Part shown: positions 35,696 to 44,428 of the stretch, piece by piece
Position numbering within the stretch: position 1 is the stretch's first letter
How the letters are laid out: each line of letters begins with the position of its first letter
Notes under the pieces: generated by a model
What the model was told of the DNA's origin: nothing
Seen by the model: only the letters and a program-made list of their open reading frames with translations
Databases searched by the model: none
Source of the DNA: Halanaerobacter jeridensis
Lineage (GTDB): Bacteria; Bacillota; Halanaerobiia; Halobacteroidales; Halobacteroidaceae
DNA length: 64,000 nt
Assembly: GCF_016908315.1 (NCBI RefSeq)
Contig: NZ_JAFBDQ010000011.1
Span: forward strand, 49,093-113,092
Direction: 5' to 3'
Program-made: the position numbers and the translations under genes

Positions 35696-37765
35696 ATGAG
35701 AAAATTTAATTTTCGAGCTATAGTGTTAATTTTAGTGTTAATTTTAAGTCTAAGTTTAATGGTTGGTTGTAGTAGTGAACAGAAAGAAGAAACTAATGTA
35801 GGGCAGAAAGGAATTGTAAAATTAGGTTTTTCTGTTGATGAACCAGGAGTTAATATTCAAAATATAGGTGAAGAAATTAATTTAAACCACTATAAAATAA
35901 TTATCAAACAAGATGAAAAAGTAATAGAGGAAAAAACTTTTGGCACAGATAAAAGTCAAGTTAGTTTTAAGTTAGAACCGGGGCAATATAAATTAATAGC
36001 TCAGGCTATTGAAGAAGTAGGAGATAAAAAATATGTTGCCTATAAGGGGGAATCAGATTTACAAGTGAAAGCAGAAGAGGTTAATCAAAAGACAATTTTG
36101 CTTAATCTAAATACTGCTACTGTAAAAGTGAAGGTTGATATCAAAGGAGATTGGCGGCCTACTGCTTCTCAAATTTCTCAAGTGAAAATTAGTTATCCTT
36201 TTCGAGATGAAAGCTATGTTGAAGAAATTGATTTAAGTGATGGTAGTGCAACTTTTATTCAAAAAGGAGTTTCAGCACGTAAATGGGATATAAGAGTTAA
36301 AGTAGGGGGCAGTAGTCTAGAGAAACAAGGAGTCTATGTATTGCCAGATAGAGTTAATGAATATAATTTAATGATTAGTGAAGGTAATCAAGGACAGATG
36401 AAAGTAGAATTAGAAGATGGTCCGGCGAAGGTAACAGGTGTAGTAGCTAATTTAACTGATTCTGGAGTGGTTAATTTATCTTGGGATGCTGTAGATAATG
36501 CCGCTTTCTATATGGTATATAGAGCTGAAAAAGAAGATTTCTCTGAAGCTAGTAGAGTGAAATCTTTAGCAGCAGAGAATACTAATTATAATGATAATCT
36601 TAATGCTACTGGTACTTACTATTACTGGGTAGAATCTTATAATGAAGAAGGATTAGCCGGAGAAATGTCTGCTCCAGCAGTAACAAGTGAGGATAGTAAT
36701 GACGATGATGAAGATGATAATGAAGATGACGAACAACCAGGGGAAATAGAGATAGAAAGTGTAGATTTTTCAGCAACTGATGATGGTCAGTATCAAGTAC
36801 AGTTAAAACTAAAAGATAATGAAATTACTCAAGGGATTGAAGAGATGCATTTAGTTGGTTCATTTCAAGATTGGGCACCATCAGATAAGAGTTATGCTCT
36901 AACTAAAGGTGATGATGGTGTAACGTGGACAGGAACATTCGAATTAGCAGCTGGAGATGAGTTTAAAGTAGTGTATGATACAGATAACTGGGATGACATG
37001 CAGCACTTTGGTATAGATGGAACTACTGATGGAGATAACTTTGTAATTGAAGATAATGATGATAATGATGATAATGATGATAATGATGATCAAATAGGAA
37101 CAGTAGAATTAGATACAATAGATATAGCAACAATTGATGATGGACAATATCAAGTACAGTTAAAATTAAAAGATAACCAAGCAGCTCAAAATATTGGAGA
37201 GATGCATTTAGTAGGAACAATTAATGATTGGGCACCAGCAGATAAGAGTTATGCCTTGACTAAAGGTGATGATGGGGTAACTTGGAGTGGCACCTTTGCT
37301 TTAGCAGCTGGAGATGAATTTAAAGTGATGTATGATACAGATACTTGGGATGATATGCAGCACTTTGGTACAGATGGGACTACTGAAGGTGATAATTTTG
37401 TAATTGAAGATAATGAAAATAATGAAGATAACAACGATAACGAAGATGACAACGATAATGAAGATAATAATGATGATGAAAATACTATTAAAGCAGTAGA
37501 AAAAGTAGATGGAGGTTGGAAGTTCACTTTTGTTCCAGAAACTTATGGAGTTACAGTAGAAGATGAAGTTCATTTAGTAGGTAGCCTTAATAGTTGGGAA
37601 CCAGCAGATAAAACTTATGCTTTAACTAAGCAAGATGATGGCACTTGGACTGGAACATTTTCTGATGTAGAAGCAGGAGCAGAGTTTAAGTTTATTTATG
37701 ACAGTACAGAATGGAATGGAAATGATTTTGGTGATGGAGCAGGTAATAATTTGATAGTTCAGTAA
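35696..37765 (+). CDS. Lipoprotein with FN3 and three starch-binding-like (CBM48/AMPK-type) modules
   Basis: 689 aa from ATG 35696; a lipobox ends at Cys25 (LMVGC). Order: N-terminal beta domain (about 30-230), FN3 (about 245-332), then three glycogen-binding-type modules at about 356-449, 469-571 and 598-689. They are separated by Asp/Asn/Glu linkers. Each module has the HLVG-(S/T)-x-x-x-W-x-P core with a conserved YALTK and FK(V/F)-YD strand. The first two are near-identical in DNA, a recent duplication. No catalytic domain. It probably holds starch or glycogen at the cell surface, functionally like SusE/SusF, for the amylases encoded 12 kb away. Confidence 0.8.
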   Translation: MRKFNFRAIVLILVLILSLSLMVGCSSEQKEETNVGQKGIVKLGFSVDEPGVNIQNIGEEINLNHYKIIIKQDEKVIEEKTFGTDKSQVSFKLEPGQYKLIAQAIEEVGDKKYVAYKGESDLQVKAEEVNQKTILLNLNTATVKVKVDIKGDWRPTASQISQVKISYPFRDESYVEEIDLSDGSATFIQKGVSARKWDIRVKVGGSSLEKQGVYVLPDRVNEYNLMISEGNQGQMKVELEDGPAKVTGVVANLTDSGVVNLSWDAVDNAAFYMVYRAEKEDFSEASRVKSLAAENTNYNDNLNATGTYYYWVESYNEEGLAGEMSAPAVTSEDSNDDDEDDNEDDEQPGEIEIESVDFSATDDGQYQVQLKLKDNEITQGIEEMHLVGSFQDWAPSDKSYALTKGDDGVTWTGTFELAAGDEFKVVYDTDNWDDMQHFGIDGTTDGDNFVIEDNDDNDDNDDNDDQIGTVELDTIDIATIDDGQYQVQLKLKDNQAAQNIGEMHLVGTINDWAPADKSYALTKGDDGVTWSGTFALAAGDEFKVMYDTDTWDDMQHFGTDGTTEGDNFVIEDNENNEDNNDNEDDNDNEDNNDDENTIKAVEKVDGGWKFTFVPETYGVTVEDEVHLVGSLNSWEPADKTYALTKQDDGTWTGTFSDVEAGAEFKFIYDSTEWNGNDFGDGAGNNLIVQ

Positions 37766-37798
37766 TTTCTATTCTATTTGAATAATAGTTACTTTTTT

Positions 37799-37842
37799 AC
37801 GGCTTCAATTCGATCATTTGATCGGCTTGGAGCCGTTTATTA
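37799..37842 (+). terminator. Terminator after the CBM lipoprotein gene
   Basis: ACGGCTTCAA (37799-37808) pairs with TTGGAGCCGT (37827-37836); inner CGATCA/TGATCG extends the stem. Confidence 0.8.
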
Positions 37843-37843
37843 T

Positions 37844-37872
37844 TTGTAAGAAGTAATTATTATTGATATAAT
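37844..37872 (+). promoter_or_regulatory. uvrC promoter
   Basis: TTGTAA (37844-37849), 17-bp spacer, TATAAT (37867-37872), 38 bp before the start codon. Confidence 0.6.
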
Positions 37873-37910
37873 ATTTCTTAAAGTATATAGATCAATTGTA
37901 GGTGATAAAA

Positions 37911-39722
37911 ATGGATTTAAATCAAAAAGCAAATAACTTACCTCAAGAACCTGGTGTTTATTTAATGAAAGATGAAACTGGAACAATAATTTATGTGGGT
38001 AAGGCTAAATCGCTTAAAAATAGAGTTAGTTCTTATTTTCAAAATGCTAAACATCAGCGTTTTAAGACTAAAGTTTTAGTCGAGCATATTTCTGATTTTG
38101 AATATATAGTGACAGATACTGAAGTAGAAGCATTGATTTTAGAAAATAATTTAATTAAGAAGCATAATCCAAAGTATAATATTCAATTAAAAGATGATAA
38201 AACTTATCCTTATATCAAGGTTAGTGTTAATCAAAACTTTCCTCGGGTCTATAAAACTCGAGTTATAAAAAATGATGGGGCGCGTTACTTTGGCCCGTAT
38301 ACTGATGTACGAGCAGTGAATAATCTGTTAGAGTTAATTCATGATTTATACCCACTGCGGACATGTAAAAAAGCAATTTCTGATAGAGAGGAACGAGCTT
38401 GTCTTAATTATCATATTGATAAATGTGCTGGTCCATGTATTAACGAAATTAGCCAAGATGAGTATAATGAAATGATAGATGAGATAGTTATGTTACTAGA
38501 GGGTAAAGAGAAAAGCTTAATCCAAGAATTAAAGACTAAAATGGAAATTGCATCAGAAAATTTAGATTATGAAGCTGCTGCTAAATATCGTGACCAAATT
38601 GAAGCTATTAATAAGTTAACTCAGAAGCAAAAGATTGTTTCTGAAAATTTAGTCAATCAAGACGTAATTGCTACAACAGCTAATGAAGAGCAGATTTGTT
38701 TACAGTTGTTGATTGTGCGAAATGGTAGATTGATTGGTAAAGAAAACTTTATTTTTAAAGAAGAAGAGAGTATTGAATTGACCATTACTGCTTTTTTACA
38801 GCAGTACTATGATGCTGCTTATTATGTACCGCAGGAGATTTTATTAGAATCTGAACTTGAAGATCAAGCAGTGATTGAAGAATGGTTGGCGGAACAGCAG
38901 GAAAAGAAAATTGAAATTAAAGTTCCTAAGCAGGGTAACAAACGAGATTTAGTAGATATGGCAGCGAAAAATGCTTATTATAATTTGAAGGAGCATAATT
39001 TCCAGAGCAAAATGGATTTTTTGCATAAAGGCCCAGGTGTAGAAAGTTTAGGACAATATTTAGGTTTAGATAAATTGCCGTATCGAATTGAAGGTTTTGA
39101 TATATCGCATATTCAAGGCACAGATACAGTTGCTTCTTTGGTAGTTTTTGAAGGAGGTAAGCCTAAAAAGAGTGATTATCGGCGTTTCAAAATTGAAAGT
39201 GTATCCCAGCCAGATGATTTTGCTTCGATGAAAGAGGTAATTACTCGCCGTTATTCTAAGTTAATTGAAGAAGAAAGAGAATTTCCTGATTTGATTTTAA
39301 TTGACGGAGGTAAAGGACAGTTGAGTTCAGCGCTTAGTATTTTAGAAGATTTAGGTCGGTTTGACCAAAATATTATCAGTTTAGTTAAACGAGAAGAAGA
39401 AGTTTTTGTGCCAGGGGAAAGTGAGCCGATTGTCCTGCCTAAAAATTCCGAAGCACTGCATTTAGTACAACGCGTTAGGGATGAAGCACATCGTTTTGCT
39501 GTTAATTATCATCGGAAATTAAGGTCGCGCCGTTTAACTCATTCTATGTTAGATGATATTTCTGGTGTGGGGCCGCAGAAAAGAAAGGATTTATTAAATC
39601 ACTTCGGTTCACTGCAAAAGATAAAACAAGCAGGTGCTGATGATTTGACGGAGGTAAAAGGAGTTGGCCCTAAGTTAGCAGAAAAAATAAAAGAGTATCT
39701 AGAGATGAATTTAAGACCTTAA
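37911..39722 (+). CDS. uvrC: Excinuclease ABC subunit C
   Basis: 603 aa. Makes the 3' and 5' incisions around a lesion with UvrB. GIY-YIG domain at the start (GVYLMKDETGTIIYVGKAKSLKNR in two parts), a four-Cys cluster (CKKAISDREERAC, CAGPC), UVR motif near 200-235, the RNase H-like endonuclease half (GFDISHIQGTD, DGGKGQ) and C-terminal helix-hairpin-helix pair. Start at ATG 37911 behind AGGTGA; ATG 37902 overlaps the ribosome site. Confidence 0.97.
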   Translation: MDLNQKANNLPQEPGVYLMKDETGTIIYVGKAKSLKNRVSSYFQNAKHQRFKTKVLVEHISDFEYIVTDTEVEALILENNLIKKHNPKYNIQLKDDKTYPYIKVSVNQNFPRVYKTRVIKNDGARYFGPYTDVRAVNNLLELIHDLYPLRTCKKAISDREERACLNYHIDKCAGPCINEISQDEYNEMIDEIVMLLEGKEKSLIQELKTKMEIASENLDYEAAAKYRDQIEAINKLTQKQKIVSENLVNQDVIATTANEEQICLQLLIVRNGRLIGKENFIFKEEESIELTITAFLQQYYDAAYYVPQEILLESELEDQAVIEEWLAEQQEKKIEIKVPKQGNKRDLVDMAAKNAYYNLKEHNFQSKMDFLHKGPGVESLGQYLGLDKLPYRIEGFDISHIQGTDTVASLVVFEGGKPKKSDYRRFKIESVSQPDDFASMKEVITRRYSKLIEEEREFPDLILIDGGKGQLSSALSILEDLGRFDQNIISLVKREEEVFVPGESEPIVLPKNSEALHLVQRVRDEAHRFAVNYHRKLRSRRLTHSMLDDISGVGPQKRKDLLNHFGSLQKIKQAGADDLTEVKGVGPKLAEKIKEYLEMNLRP

Positions 39723-39741
39723 TAAGGGCAAAGGTGGTGAG

Positions 39742-40086
39742 ATGATGAAAATATTGCTGAAGTTTGCGATTACTGTGTTGGCCCTACTTTTAACTGCTCA
39801 ATTGCTGCCGGGAATTGCTATTGATAGTATTTCTGCGGGGATGTGGGCTGCTTTGATTCTAGGTTTAGTTAATACTTTTTTAAAGCCAATATTAACTATT
39901 TTTACTTTTCCATTAACTGTTTTAACTTTTGGATTGTTTTTGTTCATATTAAATGGGATCTTATTTTTATTAGCTGCTAATTTAGTAGCGGGATTTAGTG
40001 TAAGTGGTATGTTTGCTGCTATTATAGGATCTGTAGTATTAAGTATTATTAATAGTTTAATGTCTGGCGTTATAGATGATGATTAA
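39742..40086 (+). CDS. Phage holin family IV-like membrane protein (PF04020)
   Basis: 114 aa with four hydrophobic segments. The pattern LLPGIAIDSISAGMWAALIL and LGLVNTFLKPILTIFTFPL is typical of this widespread small membrane family. Two adjacent ATG codons (39742, 39745) follow AAAGGTGG; the second has the better spacing. Despite the name it is usually chromosomal and not linked to phage, as here. It is close behind uvrC and probably co-transcribed. Function unknown. Confidence 0.8.
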   Translation: MMKILLKFAITVLALLLTAQLLPGIAIDSISAGMWAALILGLVNTFLKPILTIFTFPLTVLTFGLFLFILNGILFLLAANLVAGFSVSGMFAAIIGSVVLSIINSLMSGVIDDD

Positions 40087-40250
40087 ATTAAATATTGCTA
40101 TAAATGTAATATCTTAGATTATAAATTGAGCTTTAGTAATAAATTAAAGTAAAATAGTAATTATTAACTAGTTGTTTTAAATATTTCTTTATGAATTATT
40201 AACTTGTTGTACTATAATAAGTAATAATCTAAATCAAACGAGGTGAAAAA

Positions 40251-40439
40251 ATGGCCCCTCAAAAAGGAGATTATCTAGGATATCCTTGTGTTAATGGATG
40301 TGGTCATCATATGCGGGTAAAGGATGATTTGAATCAAACTAGTCAAAGTACTAAAGTAACTCTGGAATGTCCAACTTGTAGTCAAGAAAAAGAGTATTCA
40401 AGGACAGAATTAAAAGGGATTGTTAATTGTGAATATTGA
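40251..40439 (+). CDS. Small zinc-ribbon-like protein, paralogue 1
   Basis: 62 aa with Cys-x3-Cys (CVNGC) and Cys-x2-Cys (CPTC) pairs about 30 residues apart, spaced as a zinc ribbon. The C-terminal EYSRTELKGIVN resembles that of the next small gene. CGAGGTG precedes the ATG. No name or function can be assigned; nucleic-acid or protein binding is possible. Confidence 0.65.
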   Translation: MAPQKGDYLGYPCVNGCGHHMRVKDDLNQTSQSTKVTLECPTCSQEKEYSRTELKGIVNCEY

Positions 40440-40540
40440 TTTTCAAGGGTAAGAGGAAACTCTTGCTCTACTTAAAAATATAAATGATATAAGTAATTAA
40501 AGCAATTATTACTGTAAATAAATGAGGTGAATAATTAAAA

Positions 40541-40729
40541 ATGAACCCAGATTATAAACCAGGCACTTATATTAATTATCCCTGTTCAGAATGTGGTCGT
40601 AAAATGAGGTTAAAAACTGACTTAAAAAAGTTATCAGGCTCAGATGAGGCAACTATTGAATGTTCAGAATGCAAAATTAAAAAGAAATATACAGCAGCAG
40701 AATTAAAAGCTATGCTTAATGCTCAGTAA
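40541..40729 (+). CDS. Small zinc-ribbon-like protein, paralogue 2
   Basis: 62 aa, same length and order as its neighbour at 40251: YPCSECG, about 30 residues, then ECSECKIKKKYTAAELK. Four Cys in two CxxC pairs. A tandem duplicate that has diverged. GAGGTGA lies about a dozen bases before the ATG. Followed by a terminator. Confidence 0.65.
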   Translation: MNPDYKPGTYINYPCSECGRKMRLKTDLKKLSGSDEATIECSECKIKKKYTAAELKAMLNAQ

Positions 40730-40737
40730 TAATTTTG

Positions 40738-40768
40738 AACAGCAGTCCTTAGGGCTGCTGTTTTGTTG
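40738..40768 (+). terminator. Terminator after the zinc-ribbon pair
   Basis: AACAGCAGTCC pairs with GGGCTGCTGTT around TTA (40738-40762), then T-rich. Confidence 0.8.
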
Positions 40769-40956
40769 TTGTTAATACTTATATATATATTGTCTTTTAA
40801 GAATCTTTGCATTATTTTGTTTAAAAATTATAATTTTATGATATAATGAAGGATGATAAATTTATTTTAATAATTAAAAATGTTTAAATTAGCTTAAATT
40901 TTTATTATAATTTCTTTATGTATAGAATTAAATTAATTGTAAAAGGAGCGGCAATT

Positions 40957-41352
40957 ATGAAACAGTATGCACGTGTTATTTCTAAACCTGATTCTGAGCA
41001 AGTTAAGGTGATGGTGCAAAAACATTCTGCTTGTGGTAAGTGTGGTAAATGTAGTTCAGATGACAATTTAGTTTTAACTTTGGATAATACTTTAAATGTG
41101 GATATAGGTGATGTAGTTACAATTGAAATGAAAGGTAGTAGTATTTTAGGGGCTGCAGTATTAGTTTATTTCTTGCCGCTATTAGCTTTGATTGTAGGAT
41201 ATATAGGTGCAGGTTATTTAGGAATGCAAACGGAAGTAACTAGAATTGCTTTAGGTGGATTGTTATTTGCGCTATCATTTTTGATTGCTAGAAAAGTAGG
41301 AGAAGAAAAGGAAAAAGATTATCGAGCTGAGATGCAGGAAGTTGTGAATTAA
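40957..41352 (+). CDS. rseC: RseC/MucC-like membrane protein (SoxR-reducing system RseC family)
   Basis: 131 aa from ATG 40957 (AAAGGAG upstream). N-terminal cysteine motif SACGKCGKC, then two TM helices (about 70-90 and 95-120), the PF04246 plan. Relatives sit with Rnf complexes or sigma-E modules and are thought to take part in redox control at the membrane. Neither partner is nearby, so the role is open. Confidence 0.85.
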   Translation: MKQYARVISKPDSEQVKVMVQKHSACGKCGKCSSDDNLVLTLDNTLNVDIGDVVTIEMKGSSILGAAVLVYFLPLLALIVGYIGAGYLGMQTEVTRIALGGLLFALSFLIARKVGEEKEKDYRAEMQEVVN

Positions 41353-41453
41353 TAAGGATAAGTATAAGTCTAAGTTTGAGGATGAAGAATAAGTATAAGA
41401 TTAAGAAAAGTTTAAGTTATTGAAAAGATCTCAAATTTCAGGGAGGAAATTTA

Positions 41454-42251
41454 ATGGAATATAAATTGCTAGCAATTGATTTAGATGATACTTTATTAGG
41501 ATCTGATAATCAAATTAGTGAGCGAACTAAAAAAGTAATTCAGCAAGCTCAAGATAAAGGGGTAGAAGTTGTAATTGCAACTGGTAGAATGCATGCTTCA
41601 GCTTTTCCCTATGCACAAGAGTTAGGAATTAATGGGCCAATTATTACTTATAATGGAGCATTAATTAAAAATGTAAGTAGTGGAGAAGTTGTGGAACATA
41701 ATCCGATTAGTTTAGACCTGACGAAACAGGTTGCTAGATATGTAGAAGAACATGATTTGAATTTAAATCTTTATATGGATGATATCTTATATATTAATCA
41801 TGATGGGCCAAAAGCTAGATATTATGAAAAATTAGCTGGGGTTAAAGCTGTATTAATTAATGAAGATTTAGAAGATTTTATAGATCAACCGTCAACAAAG
41901 TTAATCATTGTCGATGATGAAGAAGAAATTCCAAGTATTTTAGAAGATGTGAAAGCGGAATTTGCTGAACAACTACATATTACAACTTCAAAATCTGTAT
42001 TTGTAGAATTAATGGATCCTGAAGTGAATAAAGGTCGAGCAGTAGCTGATTTGGCAGAACAATATGGTTTTTCAGCTGATGAGGTAATTACTATTGGAGA
42101 TAGTTATAATGACCAAGAAATGCTAGAATACGCTGGATTGGGAGTAGCAGTAGATAATGCTTGGCCAAAAGTAAAAGAAAGTGCTGATTATATAACTAAA
42201 GCTCATGATGAAGATGGTGTAGCTGAGGTTATTGAGAAATTCATATTATAA
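41454..42251 (+). CDS. Cof-type HAD family hydrolase
   Basis: 265 aa. HAD motif I DLDDTLLGSD, motif II TGR, motif III Lys in the region KGRAVADLAEQYG, motif IV IGDSYNDQEML. The C2B cap between motifs II and III marks the Cof/YidA group, which dephosphorylates sugar phosphates or related metabolites. AGGGAGG precedes the ATG. Short A/G-rich degenerate repeats (AAGTATAAGTCTAAG) fill the upstream gap. Confidence 0.92.
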   Translation: MEYKLLAIDLDDTLLGSDNQISERTKKVIQQAQDKGVEVVIATGRMHASAFPYAQELGINGPIITYNGALIKNVSSGEVVEHNPISLDLTKQVARYVEEHDLNLNLYMDDILYINHDGPKARYYEKLAGVKAVLINEDLEDFIDQPSTKLIIVDDEEEIPSILEDVKAEFAEQLHITTSKSVFVELMDPEVNKGRAVADLAEQYGFSADEVITIGDSYNDQEMLEYAGLGVAVDNAWPKVKESADYITKAHDEDGVAEVIEKFIL

Positions 42252-42309
42252 ATTTAAAGAAGTCTGAGGATTAAAAATTGATTTTTAAGGGGAAGGATGG
42301 ATAATAAAG

Positions 42310-43347
42310 ATGAATGATGAATTAAAAGAATTATCTGATTTAAAGAAAGTTAAGATTAAAGGTGATAGAAAATTATTTTCTGCGACGCATGAGGAAATTG
42401 AACAAGGAGCTACTACTGATGTATACTTTATTAAGACAAGAGAGATATTATCTGAATTGGATTTAGCTGATACAGAAGTTACAGCAGAAATTTTCCCGAG
42501 TCAAGCTGGAGTATTTGCAGGTGTAGATGAAGCATTAAATTTACTTGAGCAAAAAGATGTAAAAGTTTGGGCTTTAGATGAAGGAAGTACAATGGATAGA
42601 AAAGAAGTAGTAATGAAGATTAAAGGTTCCTATGAAGATTTTGGCATTTTTGAAACAGCCATTTTAGGAGCTATGTCTAATTCTAGTGGTTGGGCTACAG
42701 CTGCTAAAGAATGTAAAGAGGCAGCTCAGAATAAACCAATGTTATGTTTTGGAGCACGTCATATTCATCCTGCAGTAGCTCCTGTAATGGAAAGAGCAGC
42801 TGTGATTGGTGGTGCTGATGGAGCTAGCTGTATTTTAGGGGCTAAATTAGCAGGGCAGGAACCTTCAGGTACAGTGCCACATGCTTTGATATTAACTGTA
42901 GGAGATACTTTAGATGTTGCTGAAGCATATCACGAGATTATGCCTGAAGAAGCACCGCGAACTATTTTAGTTGATACTTTTAAAGATGAAGCTGAAGAAT
43001 CATTGCGAATTGCAAATGAATTAGAGGAAGACCTAGATGGAATTCGTTTAGATACTCCTTCAGAACGAGGTGGGGTAACTTTAGATCTAGTAAAAGAAGT
43101 GCGAGCTCGATTAGATCAAGCGGGGCATGAGCATGTTAATATTTTTGTATCTGGTGGTTTAACACCTGAGAGAATTGAAGAACTAAATCAATTAGAAGTT
43201 GATGGTTATGGAGTAGGAAGTTATATCTCTAATGCTAGTGCTATTAATATGACTATGGATTTAAAAGAAATTGATGGTCAGGCAGTAGCTAAACGTGGCA
43301 GAATTCCTGGTACAACTGAAAATAAAAGATTAAAAAGAAAATTGTAA
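42310..43347 (+). CDS. Nicotinate phosphoribosyltransferase (short QPRTase-like type)
   Basis: 345 aa, similar in plan to the short archaeal/clostridial NAPRTases. Converts nicotinate and PRPP to nicotinate mononucleotide in NAD salvage. Motifs DVYFIKTREIL, FGARHIHPAV, GGADGASC and a phosphate-binding FVSGGL near the end. A 58-bp gap follows the HAD gene. Complete and full length. Confidence 0.88.
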   Translation: MNDELKELSDLKKVKIKGDRKLFSATHEEIEQGATTDVYFIKTREILSELDLADTEVTAEIFPSQAGVFAGVDEALNLLEQKDVKVWALDEGSTMDRKEVVMKIKGSYEDFGIFETAILGAMSNSSGWATAAKECKEAAQNKPMLCFGARHIHPAVAPVMERAAVIGGADGASCILGAKLAGQEPSGTVPHALILTVGDTLDVAEAYHEIMPEEAPRTILVDTFKDEAEESLRIANELEEDLDGIRLDTPSERGGVTLDLVKEVRARLDQAGHEHVNIFVSGGLTPERIEELNQLEVDGYGVGSYISNASAINMTMDLKEIDGQAVAKRGRIPGTTENKRLKRKL

Positions 43348-43434
43348 AAATGCAGGATGTTGAATTATAATTGTAGAAGTTAAATAAGTGAAGTTTATTA
43401 TTTTTAAATAGTCACAGACAAGAAGGGTGAGAGT

Positions 43435-44166
43435 ATGACAGGATGGGAAATAGCTAAAAAGAGTTATAAAGAAATTTATCAAAACATTTCTGCTGTCTTG
43501 ATCGCTAGCCTAGGTTGGTTTTTAACGGCTGGTCTAGTTTTATTAATGAATTTAATTGCTATTAATGCTATTTTAATTGGGCAGCCTATTTGGATTGTTC
43601 CTTTTCTTTTATTAGAGTTAATAGTAGTAGGTCCAGCGACAGCAGGGGCATGTTATGTAACTAATATTATTGTTAAATATGGGAATGTTTCTATTACTGA
43701 TTTTTTTAAAGGAGTAAAGGAATATTTCTTTAAGTCACTTGCTTTAAATTTTGTATTTTTTATAATAGCGGGAATACTCTATTTTGACTTCAACTTCTTT
43801 GCTACTTCTGAGAGTTATTGGATGAAAGTTTCTAGTGCAATTTGGTTATATGGTTTAGTCTTTGTTAGTATAGTTTGTTTTTATGCTTATCCATTGATGA
43901 TTGAATTGGATAATTTAGATGAGGACGATTCAATTAAAAACATAATTAAGTATGCAGGGTTATTAGCTGTTAAGAATATTTCATTCACTATATTCATTTA
44001 CTTTCAATTAATTATTTATGCAATGTTGAATATAGGATTGATAATTACTTTACCTACATTATTTATGGGAGGGATTTGTATCCTAGCTAATAATTCTACT
44101 TTGAATTTATTAGTTAAACATAATGTCATTGATGATATTCCTGGACCGCAAAGCTTTAGGAAATAG
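43435..44166 (+). CDS. Predicted membrane protein (YesL/DUF624-like)
   Basis: 243 aa with five to six hydrophobic helices. The N-terminal GWEIAKKSYKEIYQNISA and central GPATAGACYVTN resemble DUF624/YesL proteins, which often sit with carbohydrate genes. AAGGGTGAG precedes the ATG. The next gene, past a repeat region, is a glucokinase. Function unknown. Confidence 0.6.
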   Translation: MTGWEIAKKSYKEIYQNISAVLIASLGWFLTAGLVLLMNLIAINAILIGQPIWIVPFLLLELIVVGPATAGACYVTNIIVKYGNVSITDFFKGVKEYFFKSLALNFVFFIIAGILYFDFNFFATSESYWMKVSSAIWLYGLVFVSIVCFYAYPLMIELDNLDEDDSIKNIIKYAGLLAVKNISFTIFIYFQLIIYAMLNIGLIITLPTLFMGGICILANNSTLNLLVKHNVIDDIPGPQSFRK

Positions 44167-44410
44167 TAATGAGTAACAAGTGATGAGTGACGAGAAAAAA
44201 GCAGTAAAGAGTAATGAGAAAAGAGCAGTAAAGAAAGAAAAGTAGTAATCAGTAAAGAGTGATGAGAAAAAATAGTGATGAGTAAAAATAGTAAAAAGAA
44301 ACAAGAAAAAAGCAGATTTAAGTTTTGTTGGTTTTATTCTTTTACTCATTACTCATTACTCTTTACTTCTCTTTACTCCTTACTTCTTACTTATTTCTGT
44401 TTACTGATTT
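44167..44410. repeat. Imperfect palindrome built of degenerate GAGTAATGAGTAAAG units
   Basis: A purine-rich left arm (44167-44318, repeated AGTAAAGAGTAATGAG-like units) mirrors a pyrimidine-rich right arm (44336-44408, TTACTCATTACTCATTACTC-like). The two could fold into a long hairpin. The short open frames across it are by-products of the repeat. Similar units appear at 57506-57561. Confidence 0.6.
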
Positions 44411-44428
44411 ATATTGAGGGGGTTTGTT

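Noticed and set aside
37023..37573. Three minus-strand open frames opposite the CBM lipoprotein
   Set aside because: They are antisense shadows of the Asp/Asn linker repeats; composition is low-complexity and no ribosome site fits.
39742..40086. Phage remnant suggested by the holin-family protein
   Set aside because: This family is usually chromosomal and no other phage gene is nearby.
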